Assembly: GCA_002366835.1 (NCBI GenBank)
Contig: DFBZ01000020.1
Location: 1-50,574 of the forward strand
DNA from: Gammaproteobacteria bacterium UBA3067
GTDB taxonomy: Bacteria > Pseudomonadota > Gammaproteobacteria > Pseudomonadales > UBA3067
Reading direction: 5' to 3'
DNA length: 50,574 bases
A program made the position numbers and the translations under genes. The notes under the pieces are model-generated. The model was not told where the DNA came from and ran no database searches. It was given only the letters and a program-made list of their open reading frames with translations. Position 1 is the stretch's first letter, and every line of letters begins with the position of its first letter. This document shows, piece by piece, positions 17,322 to 26,190 of this stretch.

Positions 17322-17719
17322 TTATAGCAGACACCAGCGTATGGATTGACTACTTTAATGGCACAGACTCTGCCGAAGCAGATATTTTAGACTCAGCGCT
17401 TGAAGGCGGGACAGTTGCTATAGGCGATATTATATTTCTTGAAATTCTCCAAGGCTTCAGGAGCGACAAGGACTACAAAATAGCGCGTACCAAACTTTCT
17501 GTTTTAGAGCAATACGAAATGTTTGGCCGTGAAATGGTTATAAATTGCGCCGACAACTATCGCATTCTCAAAAAGAAGGGAATCACTATTAGAAAAACAA
17601 ATGACATAATCATTGCTACATTCTGTATCGAGAACAAGGTTCCGTTACTTTTTTCTGACAAAGATTTCCTGCCCTTTGTTAAACACCTAAAGTTAAATTC
17701 GGCGCTCGAAAAAACATAA
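17318..17719 (+). CDS. vapC: VapC-type PIN-domain toxin
   Basis: 133-residue PIN-domain ribonuclease. The acidic active-site residues are visible: Asp in IIADTSVWIDYF, Glu in IIFLEILQGF, and Asp in RKTNDIIIATFC and FSDKDF. Starts with GTG overlapping the vapB stop by 4 bp, indicating translational coupling. VapC toxins cleave tRNA or rRNA; the target here is unknown. Confidence 0.93.
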   Translation: MIIADTSVWIDYFNGTDSAEADILDSALEGGTVAIGDIIFLEILQGFRSDKDYKIARTKLSVLEQYEMFGREMVINCADNYRILKKKGITIRKTNDIIIATFCIENKVPLLFSDKDFLPFVKHLKLNSALEKT

Positions 17720-17783
17720 CGAGCGCTTTTCAGCTCAAAAAAGCCTCAACAGAACTCACAAAGCAAGAATCACTCACCAGCGA

Positions 17784-18245
17784 CTAACCCGTAAATTTCT
17801 GATCCTGTTTTTTATCTTCGTCCATTTCCATAAATTTGGAACCACCGATGTGAACGAATACCGCACTGGACTCAGCAAGTAGCTGACCGTTATCTTCCCG
17901 GTGCAATTGCCCTTTGACGTGGACAGAGCGATTCCCTTCTTTAACGATTTGCGTTTTCCCAATCATAGGCGTGTGCAACGGCACTGGTTTGCGATAATCC
18001 AGTTCTAGATGTGCCGCAAGTGCCATATAGCCTTTCATAAACGCAGCGCAACCCATCAGCTCATCCATAACGGTGGCAATACTTCCACCGTGAGCATGGC
18101 CGGGAGGCCCTTCGTGACGCTCATGAAATAAAACCTTACCCTCCACCTCGTCGTCTACAACGGACATCTGTACGTCAAAAATACCACGCAAAAAACGCGA
18201 ACCAGCTGCCGTTAACGCGGCATTATCATTTTTCTCTTCACTCAT
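17784..18245 (-). CDS. PaaI family hotdog-fold thioesterase
   Basis: 153 residues. HGGSIATVMDELMGCAAF (about residues 52-69) is the hotdog helix with the catalytic acid region of PaaI-type acyl-CoA thioesterases, preceded by HERHEGPPGHAHGG. The N- and C-termini are hydrophilic and variable. The acyl-CoA substrate is unknown. It is oriented away from vapBC and downstream of sohB on the same strand, separated by a small inverted-repeat element. Confidence 0.88.
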   Translation of the reverse strand: MSEEKNDNAALTAAGSRFLRGIFDVQMSVVDDEVEGKVLFHERHEGPPGHAHGGSIATVMDELMGCAAFMKGYMALAAHLELDYRKPVPLHTPMIGKTQIVKEGNRSVHVKGQLHREDNGQLLAESSAVFVHIGGSKFMEMDEDKKQDQKFTG

Positions 18246-18284
18246 ACTAAACTCTTCAAATATTACTATTGATGGTGCGTGTTT

Positions 18285-18352
18285 GTAACTATTCAGAGAA
18301 CCCTATAACTGCTCAGATTGCGTTCAAATTCGGGCGTGAGCTGAATAGTTAC
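18285..18352. repeat. 68-bp element with perfect 12-bp terminal inverted repeats
   Basis: GTAACTATTCAG at 18285-18296 is mirrored exactly by CTGAATAGTTAC at 18341-18352. The outer end overlaps the sohB stop codon (18349-18351). It looks like a miniature or remnant insertion element; no transposase inside, and no convincing target duplication flanks it. Confidence 0.65.
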
Positions 18353-19389
18353 AGCTGCTTAAACACTACTCGTCCTATCCAGCGTAGCAATAAACGATCA
18401 AGGCTTTCTTCCATGCTGAAACCAAGACGGCTGGCCATGTTTTTCTTTTCTTCATAAGAAACAGCATATACATTGGCAGTTTCACATGCCTTGGTAATGT
18501 ACTCATCGCTGGTCATTATTTCGTCGAGCAGGTTAAGCTCCTTTGCCCGTAGTCCATACCAGTGCTCCCCAGTGGCAACCTTTTCGATATCCATACTTGG
18601 GCGATTAGTCGATACGAAGTCTTTAAACAAACCATGGGTATCTTCAATTTCTTCCTTAAATTTCTGTCGGCCTTTTTCTGTATTTTCGCCCATCATAGTG
18701 ACAGTACGTTTGTATTCACCCGCCGTGTAGAGCTCATAATCTACATCATGCTTTTTTAGCAGTCGGTTAAAATTCGGAAGCTGAGCCAGAACGCCGATGG
18801 AGCCAAGTATAGCGAAGGGTGCGGCGATTATTTTATCGCCCAAACAAGCCATCATATAACCGCCACTAGCAGCCACTTTGTCCACACATATAGTCAACGG
18901 AATTTCTGCACTGCGAATGCGTGCCAACTGAGAGGACGCCAGACCATAGCTGTGAACCATGCCACCTGGGCTTTCGAGATTAATCACCACCTCATCCTGT
19001 TTTTCAGCCATGCTCAATACAGAGGTAATCTCCTCTCGTAAATGCTCCACCGCGGAAGCTTTAACATCTCCGTGAAATCCCAGCACGTATACTCGGCGCT
19101 TGCGCGAATCATCACTTTGTTTCTTACGCTGTTTTTTCTCTTCTTTTTGTTGTTTCTTTTCGGCCTTACCGAGCTGCTTAAGTTCATCTTTGTAAAGGAC
19201 CTCACTCTGTAACTCGTGTTTCATCTCTTTATAGTGGTCATTCAGGTATTCGGTTTTAATGCGCGCTTTCTTTCCTTTACGCTCTTTTCCGGAGGACGAA
19301 AACGCAGCACCAATGACCACCAGTACGGCCACCAGCACGGTCACGGTTTTGGCTAAAAACAACCCGTATTCTGCGAAAAACTCTAGCAC
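18349..19389 (-). CDS. sohB: SohB-type inner-membrane peptidase (S49)
   Basis: 346 residues: one N-terminal membrane helix (LAKTVTVLVAVLVVIGAAF), a long Lys/Glu-rich coiled-coil-like linker (about 30-100), then an S49 protease domain with NLESPGGMVHSYG, catalytic Ser in KVAASGGYMMAC (about 190) and Lys in GEYKRTVTMMGEN (about 243). SohB is thought to face the periplasm. The stop codon is contributed by a 68-bp inverted-repeat element, so the native C-terminus may have differed slightly. Confidence 0.93.
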   Translation of the reverse strand: MLEFFAEYGLFLAKTVTVLVAVLVVIGAAFSSSGKERKGKKARIKTEYLNDHYKEMKHELQSEVLYKDELKQLGKAEKKQQKEEKKQRKKQSDDSRKRRVYVLGFHGDVKASAVEHLREEITSVLSMAEKQDEVVINLESPGGMVHSYGLASSQLARIRSAEIPLTICVDKVAASGGYMMACLGDKIIAAPFAILGSIGVLAQLPNFNRLLKKHDVDYELYTAGEYKRTVTMMGENTEKGRQKFKEEIEDTHGLFKDFVSTNRPSMDIEKVATGEHWYGLRAKELNLLDEIMTSDEYITKACETANVYAVSYEEKKNMASRLGFSMEESLDRLLLRWIGRVVFKQL

Positions 19390-19549
19390 GTGAGGCTCCT
19401 GTTATTTTTAATAAATGATTGATTCGCTATAAATTTACAAGCCTGCAATAGTAAATGATCGATATCGAAAAGTCCTTCTCTATATGTTAGCGCTTCGCAC
19501 TCTTCTGCGCCGGGCCAAAAGCCCGATTACTTCAATGGGAATAAAGATA

Positions 19550-20212
19550 TTAATACGACCAAGATGAGACAGCATCTTCCGCAGCAGAGTTTAATGGCCG
19601 GGCTAACAAGCCGCTATAACTCAAAGACAGACTAAATTCGGCACCATCGGCCATAGGAAGAAATGTGGCAGAACCGTAACGGGCATCTAACCAGGGCATC
19701 CAGGTTTTCTGCTGGTTCAGTAAGCGCCAAAGATCAAAGCCAGGAACCAGCCCCTCTGGACGTAAAGAGTGCACGGAACGTGGGCCAGAGCGCTCTTGCT
19801 CTATTGATAAATAACGCCCTTGAATACGTCCAAGTTGATAGCCCGGCATTATTCCCAGCGCTGTAACCCAGCCTTGCCACTTAATCACCCTGGCATCGAT
19901 TTGCCACAGGTCACCCAAAAGCTCCATCTCTTTTATATCAGCCCCTTGTTCTACTATCGTAACGCGAAAATGCTGATCCGAAAGCGACTCAAAACGCAGA
20001 AAAGCCAGCTCTTTATCCTTGGTCAAGGAATGGAAACTAAACAAATTTACAGCAAACAGTAAGAAGGCCAGCGCCAACAGCAAAGAAACTAGTCCCGCTG
20101 TACCCTGTAACCAGCGCAGCAGCCATTTATTACGCAACATAAGAAAGAGTGAAGCCAGAAGCAACACGCCTGCACACGCTACAAGAAGAATGCCGGACAG
20201 ATACAGCGACAC
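19550..20212 (-). CDS. Conserved membrane protein next to nudC
   Basis: 220 residues with two N-terminal membrane helices (residues about 2-26 and 33-58) and a large soluble domain, probably periplasmic. I know proteins like this between nudC and sohB in pseudomonads, where some are labelled 'multidrug transporter' without evidence; two helices do not support a transporter. Its ATG is 4 bp after the nudC stop, so both are likely translated from one mRNA. Function unknown. Confidence 0.75.
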   Translation of the reverse strand: MSLYLSGILLVACAGVLLLASLFLMLRNKWLLRWLQGTAGLVSLLLALAFLLFAVNLFSFHSLTKDKELAFLRFESLSDQHFRVTIVEQGADIKEMELLGDLWQIDARVIKWQGWVTALGIMPGYQLGRIQGRYLSIEQERSGPRSVHSLRPEGLVPGFDLWRLLNQQKTWMPWLDARYGSATFLPMADGAEFSLSLSYSGLLARPLNSAAEDAVSSWSY

Positions 20213-20216
20213 TCAG

Positions 20217-21059
20217 TTAAACCCGCGCCTTGTAGCGCTCGATATAAAAATCTATCAAGACTCTGGAAATCGTCCCCTGAGGCGGAATCAAGGGCAGCTT
20301 ATCAATATGCCACCACTGCGCATCCTCCAGCTCGTCCTCATCGACGCGAATTTCCCCCTGCTGATATTCAGCTATAAAACCTAACATCAGGGAATGTGGA
20401 AAGGGCCAGGGCTGGCTTTTGACATATTCCAGTTTAGCGAGTTCTACCCCAACCTCTTCCTTCACCTCTCGGTGCACCGCTTGTTCTACCGTTTCACCCG
20501 GCTCAATATAACCCGCCAGAGTACTGTATAAATCGGGAATAAACCGGGGAGATCGACCCAGCAAAACTTTATCTTTATTGGTCACCAGTGTGATGATGCA
20601 GGGGGAAAGGCGCGGATAATTCTGCAAGCCGCAATCCGGGCAAACCTTGGCGCGATCAGCCGCATGAAAGTGCGTATGGCTTCCACAAGCGCCACAGTAT
20701 TGGTGATTACGATCCCAAGTGAGTATTTGCTGAGCCAGGCCCACTAGTTGAAACCACGCCTCTGGGAGCTGCGCCAACATAAGCTTCATATCACAGACCG
20801 TAAACTCTGCAGGCAAACCAGCCAAGGGGTCCAAAGAAGCCGCGTAACACGCCTCCCCTCTGAATAGGCCGAGATAAAAACGGTTATCAATGGTAAGCCC
20901 CATTCGGGAAGGGTTTTCAAAATAAGGGATGGGGTTTTTTACCTGCCCCCCCACAATGACCGGCTTATCATTAAGAAACATTAACCAGTTTGCTGCTTTG
21001 TTTATATTTGCGGGAGCTAAAACCCCTGGTACAAATTCAGATTGACTCATATCGATCAT
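20217..21059 (-). CDS. nudC: NAD(+) diphosphatase
   Basis: Hydrolyses NAD(H) to NMN(H) plus AMP and removes NAD caps from RNA. The 280-residue protein has the zinc ribbon CGACGS ... CPDCG (about 123-144) and the Nudix box GYIEPGETVEQAVHREVKEEVG (begins about residue 190, written here in part as G-x5-E-x7-REVKEEVG), followed by SQPWPFPHSLMLGF, which is diagnostic for NudC. Start ATG 21059; an ATG three codons later is an alternative. Confidence 0.95.
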   Translation of the reverse strand: MIDMSQSEFVPGVLAPANINKAANWLMFLNDKPVIVGGQVKNPIPYFENPSRMGLTIDNRFYLGLFRGEACYAASLDPLAGLPAEFTVCDMKLMLAQLPEAWFQLVGLAQQILTWDRNHQYCGACGSHTHFHAADRAKVCPDCGLQNYPRLSPCIITLVTNKDKVLLGRSPRFIPDLYSTLAGYIEPGETVEQAVHREVKEEVGVELAKLEYVKSQPWPFPHSLMLGFIAEYQQGEIRVDEDELEDAQWWHIDKLPLIPPQGTISRVLIDFYIERYKARV

Positions 21060-21225
21060 CCAGCAATTCTAATTTTCAGTATGTTGAAAAATTAAAAGTG
21101 AAAGGGCTATAGTCCTTGTAGATCCGCCACTTTTATTTCAAGTGCCCCTAATGTAGTCGATAGCGTTGGTTTAGAATAGCGCCGAAATACCTCCCAAACG
21201 AGTCCCACTTAAACAGGACCATAGT

Positions 21226-21645
21226 ATGAGCGAAGAAAAAATACAGTTTACTGACAGATTCCCCATCCGCTGGGGTGATATGGATGCCTTTGGGCATGTT
21301 AACAATACCGAATATTTCCGTTATATGGAGCAGGCCAGAGTCAACTGGTTATTTATTGAGAAAGGGGAAATATTTCAGCCTGGCAGCTCCAGCTTTGTCG
21401 TCATCACCGCTAACTGTAATTTTTTAAAGCCCTTATATTTTCCCGCAACGCTGATTATTGACAGCTGGGCAAGTGATATCGGCACCAGTAGTGTGGTGGT
21501 TCACCACAAAATACGCAGCGAGGAAAACCCGGAAACTACCTTTGCTCAAGGCCATGCAAAACTTGTGTGTATTGACCTCGAAACACAACGCTCAATCCCT
21601 CTCAGCGCCGAGATGAAAGCCACTTTGGAAGCAGGCTCTGAATAG
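21226..21645 (+). CDS. YbgC/4-hydroxybenzoyl-CoA-type thioesterase
   Basis: A 139-residue hotdog-fold acyl-CoA thioesterase. The active-site segment RWGDMDAFGHVNNTEYFRYM (about 15-34) carries the catalytic Asp of the WxDxDxxGHVNN family signature. The late AQGHAKLVCID strand is also typical. Cytoplasmic, substrate unknown. It is divergent from nudC over a 166-bp gap. Confidence 0.92.
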   Translation: MSEEKIQFTDRFPIRWGDMDAFGHVNNTEYFRYMEQARVNWLFIEKGEIFQPGSSSFVVITANCNFLKPLYFPATLIIDSWASDIGTSSVVVHHKIRSEENPETTFAQGHAKLVCIDLETQRSIPLSAEMKATLEAGSE

Positions 21646-21720
21646 TCGATATTAGCTCGCGTACTCAAGGCCTTCGTCTATGCTTAATCTAAATCTCTTT
21701 TAATGGACAGGGTGGGACAG

Positions 21721-22824
21721 ATGATTCTTTCGCTATTTAAAAACAATAAAGTCGAAATAGAAGCGGAAAAGGCCTCTAGGGAAAGCGAACTGCAAGAATT
21801 ACGAGATCAAATAGGCAAGCTCGAAGCTGAGAACCTGGGCCTGACAGAATCACTGCAAGACATCAGCAGCAAGTCTGATGTTGAAAAGCAGATTTCCCTA
21901 CTTGGTATTCGTTCTGGCATTACCCTGGATGATACGCGCCACGCTGTGGCGCACAATGCAGAACAACTAATGTCTGAAAAGTACGCGATTGAACAAGGTC
22001 ACCATATATTTGATTCAACCTCTCTTCAACTTAACGAAATCATTAACAGCTTGACCAGCATTCAAGATACCGCCAGCAAAAGTAACACCCAAGTTGAAAA
22101 AGTGCGGGCCGTGTCTGAACAAATCAATCAGTTCGTGGGCCTCATTAAAGGAATATCCGAACAGACCAATTTGCTAGCTCTCAATGCAGCAATTGAAGCC
22201 GCACGGGCCGGAGAACACGGCCGAGGTTTTGCCGTGGTTGCTGATGAAGTGCGAAACCTGGCACAACGTACTAACGAAGCAACCTCTGAAATCAGTACAC
22301 TGGTTGAATCCATTGATACTGCAAGCTGTACCGCAGCAGAACAAATGGCAGAGACCTGCAGTACTTGCGATAGCACCAGCGAAAAAACTGGCCATTTGCT
22401 CGACTCGGTCACTCAGTTAATCGACAATTCCAAACACTTACACAACACTATTGGCAGTTGTGCGACCAGCAGCTTTATTAATACCGTCAAGCTGGATCAT
22501 AGCGTGTGGAAAAATGACATTTACGGCACTTGTGTAGGCATAAACTCTAAATCCTCGAAAGACTTTTCTTCCCATCATGATTGCCGCCTGGGGCAATGGT
22601 ATTTTGAAGGAGATGGCCGCAAACATTATAGCCATTTCCCTGAGTTCAAATCTCTTGATGCTCACCACAAGGCTGTTCATGACAACGGCAAAGCTGCTGT
22701 GGGGCAACTACAGTCTGGAGACTCAGAAAGTGCCATCAGGCACATAGAAAAAATGGAAAGCGCCAGCGACGAAGTCATACAACTTCTCTCCCAGATAGAA
22801 AATAAAGCGCAGGAAACACGTTAA
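21721..22824 (+). CDS. Soluble methyl-accepting chemoreceptor with CZB domain
   Basis: 367 residues and no membrane helix, so cytoplasmic. An N-terminal coiled coil (about 10-55) leads into a short MCP signalling hairpin with the tip EQTNLLALNAAIEAARAGEH and FAVVADEVRNLAQRT, then a C-terminal CZB zinc-binding domain with His/Cys ligands in LDHSVW, HHDCRLGQWY and DAHHKAVHDNG. CZB receptors sense redox/zinc state or hypochlorite, and some regulate diguanylate cyclases. The start ATG 21721 has AGGGTGGG upstream; ATG 21703 lacks a ribosome site. Four extra cysteines lie in the descending helix (TASCTAAEQMAETCSTCDS), which is unusual. Confidence 0.9.
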   Translation: MILSLFKNNKVEIEAEKASRESELQELRDQIGKLEAENLGLTESLQDISSKSDVEKQISLLGIRSGITLDDTRHAVAHNAEQLMSEKYAIEQGHHIFDSTSLQLNEIINSLTSIQDTASKSNTQVEKVRAVSEQINQFVGLIKGISEQTNLLALNAAIEAARAGEHGRGFAVVADEVRNLAQRTNEATSEISTLVESIDTASCTAAEQMAETCSTCDSTSEKTGHLLDSVTQLIDNSKHLHNTIGSCATSSFINTVKLDHSVWKNDIYGTCVGINSKSSKDFSSHHDCRLGQWYFEGDGRKHYSHFPEFKSLDAHHKAVHDNGKAAVGQLQSGDSESAIRHIEKMESASDEVIQLLSQIENKAQETR

Positions 22825-23090
22825 GAGTCATTCCCAGGAAAGCCTACTTCAACCACCATTGCTCCCCAAAGCCTACAAGACTGGCTAGATACGCCTAGTC
22901 AGTCGACTTCAAATAGTATTTTTTCTAGGGTACTTCTAAAGCTTTCAACCTGAACTTTCAACCTCAAATACCTCTGTGTGCTATAAAACTTGATACCTAA
23001 GTAAAAACATTCACCATATCAATAAATTAGAAATGCCTGTTTAGCTCGTACCTACGGGCAAGCACATCCCTGAAAAAATTCAAGCGCCAT

Positions 23091-23106
23091 TTACCACATA
23101 TAGTGT
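23091..23106. promoter_or_regulatory. NrdR box 1
   Basis: Contains ATATAGTGT and fits the 16-bp NrdR palindrome (acaCwAtATaTwGtgt) at 12 of 16 positions by hand. It is exactly 31 bp (three helical turns) from box 2, the geometry usual for NrdR operators. Confidence 0.75.
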
Positions 23107-23121
23107 TTTACATTCCAAAAA

Positions 23122-23137
23122 ACACAACATATAGTGC
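23122..23137. promoter_or_regulatory. NrdR box 2
   Basis: ACACAACATATAGTGC matches the NrdR consensus at about 14 of 16 positions and lies 63 bp before the nrdJa start. With box 1 it predicts repression of nrdJ by NrdR when dATP is abundant. Confidence 0.8.
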
Positions 23138-23200
23138 CCCTATCGAATCCGCTAACGATTGTATATTTTCCATCAATGCTTATAAGGAGCCGCGCACGAT

Positions 23201-25351
23201 ATGCCTACAACCTTAGAAAAAACCGATCAAAGGATTGACAACCTTCCGCTGCAGGATGCATCAGAAGATATTTGGGATAAAAAATATCGCTTGAAGAAAG
23301 AGTGCAACGAGGCTGTAGATCAAACCATCCAAGAAACTTTCGAACGTGTTGCCCAAGCCCTTGCAGATGTCGAAGACACCGCGAAGAAAAAGGCACACTG
23401 GAAGAAAGAATTCGTCTGGGCACTTAAGCGCGGCGCTTTACCCGCCGGGCGCATCCTTTCTAACGCAGGAGCTTCCAAATATAAACCCGCCACATCCACC
23501 ATCAACTGCACAGTTTCCGGCATTGTTGGCGACTCAATGCATGATATTCTGGAAAAAAATACCGAAGCTGGCTTAACCCTGAAGGCAGGCTGTGGCATTG
23601 GTTACGAATTCTCCACCCTTCGCCCCAAAGGCGACTATGTTTCCGGTGCTGGTGCAACCACCTCTGGCCCCCTTTCCTTTATGGATATCTTTGATAAAAC
23701 CTGCTTTACCGTCTCCTCAGCCGGTGGCCGCAGGGGTGCCCAAATGGCTACCTTTGATGTCGGCCACCCTGATGTGATCGACTTTATCCGCGCCAAAAGA
23801 GAAGATGCACGTCTGCGCCAATTCAACCTCTCCTTACTCGTTACCAAAGAGTTTATGGAAGCCGTCAAGTCAGACGCCGACTGGCACCTAGCCTTCCCCA
23901 TCCTTGAAAAGTCATTGGCCGTTAAACCCGTGGACCTTAACGACGAAAACAGCATCATCTGGCGGCACTTTCCCATTACCAAGGGGTACATCACCAATGA
24001 AAGGGGCCAAGCGGCTTGCTTAATCCATAAAACCATCAAGGCCCAAGGTTTGTGGAACATGATCATGTCAGCCACCTACGATTACGCAGAGCCCGGCTTT
24101 ATTCTTATTGATGAAGTAAATGAAAAAAACAACAACTGGTTCTGCGAGGATATACGCGCCACCAACCCTTGTGGTGAGCAGCCACTTCCTCCTTACGGAA
24201 GCTGCCTACTGGGTTCTATCAATCTTACCCGTTTTGTTGAAAAACCATTTAATAAAGAGGCCTCCTTTAACTGGGAAGAGTTCCGGAAAACCGTTTCGGT
24301 TTTCACGCGCATGCTCGACAACGTAGTAGAAATAAACGGTCTGCCACTGGAAAACCAGCGTAACGAAATCTTTCGTAAACGCCGCCACGGTATGGGCTTT
24401 TTAGGCCTAGGCTCTACCTTGACGATGATGGGAGTCGAATACGGCAATGCCGCTTCTCTTGCATTTACAGAACAGGTAGCCAAAGAATTAGCGGTAACTG
24501 GGTGGCGCACTGGGCTCGAACTTGCCAAAGAAAAAGGCCCAGCCCCCATTATGGATGAAAGTTTCACCCTCACCGCCGACATGCTTTATCAGCGCCCAGA
24601 AATGCTGCGCGACGGCTTCAAGGAAGGCGATGAGGTAAAAGGCAAAGTACTACATGCGCGTTATAGCCGCTATATGCAGCAAATCGGTGAAGAAGATCCA
24701 ACCCTGATTGCTGAACTTGCTGAACATGGCGCACGCTTTACTCACCACAGCTCCATCGCCCCCACCGGCACCATTTCCTTATCCTTGGGGAACAACGCCA
24801 GCAATGGAATTGAGCCTAGTTTTGCCCACCATTATTCGCGCAATATCATTCGTGAAGGTAAAAAAAGTAAAGAAAAAGTTGATGTTTTTTCTTACGAGCT
24901 ACTTGCCTATCGCCACCTCATTAATGAAAACGCAGAGCCTTTCAGTGATGAACCAGGCAAAAAGCTGCCGGATTACTTTGTATCCGCCGATGATATCAGC
25001 CCAAAACAACATGTGGATGTACAAGCTGCGGCGCAAAAATGGGTTGACTCCTCCATTTCTAAAACAGCCAATGTACCCACCGATTATCCTTATGAAGATT
25101 TCAAGGATATTTACCTTTATGCTTATGAAAGTGGACTCAAAGGCTGCACCACTTTTCGCTTTAACCCTGAGGTCTTCCAAGGAGTACTGGTAAAAGAGCA
25201 AGACCTAGCGAACACCACCTATCGTTTCACGCTTGATGATGGTAGCGTTGTGGAAGTAAAAGGTAACGAAGAAATTGAATACGACGGTGAGATTCACACC
25301 GCCGCAAACCTTTTTGATGCCCTTAAAGAAGGCTATTACGGAAAATTCTAA
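23201..25351 (+). CDS. nrdJa: Adenosylcobalamin-dependent ribonucleotide reductase, large part
   Basis: Class II RNR catalytic subunit that reduces ribonucleotides using a B12-derived radical, independent of oxygen. 716 residues. Visible active-site pieces are INCTVSGIVGDSMHDI, AGCGIGYEFSTLRP, TNPCGEQPLPPYGSCLLGSI (with the radical Cys and catalytic Glu) and APTGTISLSLGNNASNGIEP. No N-terminal ATP-cone is seen, so allosteric activity control may be absent. The C-terminal TSCPD part found fused in many NrdJ proteins is encoded separately by the next gene. Two NrdR boxes precede it. Confidence 0.94.
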   Translation: MPTTLEKTDQRIDNLPLQDASEDIWDKKYRLKKECNEAVDQTIQETFERVAQALADVEDTAKKKAHWKKEFVWALKRGALPAGRILSNAGASKYKPATSTINCTVSGIVGDSMHDILEKNTEAGLTLKAGCGIGYEFSTLRPKGDYVSGAGATTSGPLSFMDIFDKTCFTVSSAGGRRGAQMATFDVGHPDVIDFIRAKREDARLRQFNLSLLVTKEFMEAVKSDADWHLAFPILEKSLAVKPVDLNDENSIIWRHFPITKGYITNERGQAACLIHKTIKAQGLWNMIMSATYDYAEPGFILIDEVNEKNNNWFCEDIRATNPCGEQPLPPYGSCLLGSINLTRFVEKPFNKEASFNWEEFRKTVSVFTRMLDNVVEINGLPLENQRNEIFRKRRHGMGFLGLGSTLTMMGVEYGNAASLAFTEQVAKELAVTGWRTGLELAKEKGPAPIMDESFTLTADMLYQRPEMLRDGFKEGDEVKGKVLHARYSRYMQQIGEEDPTLIAELAEHGARFTHHSSIAPTGTISLSLGNNASNGIEPSFAHHYSRNIIREGKKSKEKVDVFSYELLAYRHLINENAEPFSDEPGKKLPDYFVSADDISPKQHVDVQAAAQKWVDSSISKTANVPTDYPYEDFKDIYLYAYESGLKGCTTFRFNPEVFQGVLVKEQDLANTTYRFTLDDGSVVEVKGNEEIEYDGEIHTAANLFDALKEGYYGKF

Positions 25352-25373
25352 ACGGGTAGGAGCAAACATAAAC

Positions 25374-26087
25374 ATGGCAATTAAAATCAACAACCCCATT
25401 ACCGGCTACGAAGTTCTTAAAGAAGCAGGCGAAAACCCGGAGGCACAAACTCAAAGCGTTGCAGAACAAGAACCCAACATTGAACATGTGCATGAAAAAC
25501 TAGAGCGGCCGGAAATGCTGCTGGGTTCCACCTATAAAATTAAAACTCCCTTGAGCGAGCACGCCGTTTATCTCACTATTAACGACATCGTGCTTAATCC
25601 CGGCAGTGAGCACGAAATTCGTCGCCCTTTTGAGATTTTCATTAACTCTAAAAATATGGATCACTTCCAGTGGGTAGTGGCCCTGACACGGGTTATCTCA
25701 GCGGTATTCCGCAAAGGTGGCGACAGTACTTTCCTAGTGGAAGAGCTTAAAGCGGTGTTCGATCCACAAGGAGGCTACTTCAAAAAAGGTGGCGTATATA
25801 TGCCATCATTGGTAGCTGAAATGGGCTATGCCATTGAGACCCACATGAAAATGATCGGGATGATTGTTGATGAGGAGTTGGACACACACCAGAAACAACT
25901 TATCGAAGCAAAACGTGCTGAATATGCAGCTCAAAATGAATCCCTATCCGAAGCAAGTAGAAGCGAGTCAGACTCTGAGGACTTCCCTTCCAGCGCAACG
26001 CTCTGCAAAAAATGCAACACCAAGGCAGTGATCATGATGGATGGCTGCCTCACTTGCCTGAATTGTGGCGACTCCAAATGCTCTTGA
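25374..26087 (+). CDS. nrdJb: NrdJb-type accessory part of class II RNR (TSCPD and zinc ribbon)
   Basis: The ATG at 25374 begins MAIKINNPITGYEVL, which is the NrdJb N-terminus; the frame is open further upstream into nrdJa but that reading is a shadow. 237 residues. The central part (VYLTINDIVLNPGSEHEIRR; HFQWVVALTRVISAVFRKGG) is the TSCPD domain. The C-terminus has a zinc ribbon with four CxxC-like pairs (CKKC, CLTC, CGDSKC) that in fused NrdJ regenerates the active-site disulfide. It starts 22 bp after nrdJa. The split gene pair is known in Pseudomonas. Confidence 0.92.
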   Translation: MAIKINNPITGYEVLKEAGENPEAQTQSVAEQEPNIEHVHEKLERPEMLLGSTYKIKTPLSEHAVYLTINDIVLNPGSEHEIRRPFEIFINSKNMDHFQWVVALTRVISAVFRKGGDSTFLVEELKAVFDPQGGYFKKGGVYMPSLVAEMGYAIETHMKMIGMIVDEELDTHQKQLIEAKRAEYAAQNESLSEASRSESDSEDFPSSATLCKKCNTKAVIMMDGCLTCLNCGDSKCS

Positions 26088-26126
26088 GTTAACTTCTCAC
26101 ACTGGTTAGCTATTAGAGCTTTTTAG

Positions 26127-26165
26127 AAAAAACGGGCAACTCTAACGAGTCGCCCGTTTTTGTTT
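26127..26165. terminator. Rho-independent terminator after nrdJb
   Basis: Stem ACGGGC-a-ACTC / GAGT-c-GCCCGT with a TAAC loop, preceded by six A and followed by TTTTTG-TTTTT. It sits between the convergent nrdJb and the 441-residue unknown gene and can work in both directions. Confidence 0.9.
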
Positions 26166-26190
26166 TTCCGTATACTTAATCAGAGGCCTG

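Larger units (their letters stand above)
22825..23200. other. Leader region of nrdJ with no gene
   Basis: 376 bp without a supportable gene. The right-hand part carries two NrdR boxes listed separately. I looked for a cobalamin riboswitch, expected for a B12-linked gene in some species, and saw no convincing B12 box here. Confidence 0.6.

Noticed and set aside
22825..23090. Cobalamin riboswitch ahead of nrdJ
   Set aside because: No convincing B12 box or expected conserved string was seen.
25275..25373. N-terminal extension of nrdJb
   Set aside because: It lies in nrdJa out of frame; the family N-terminus begins at ATG 25374.
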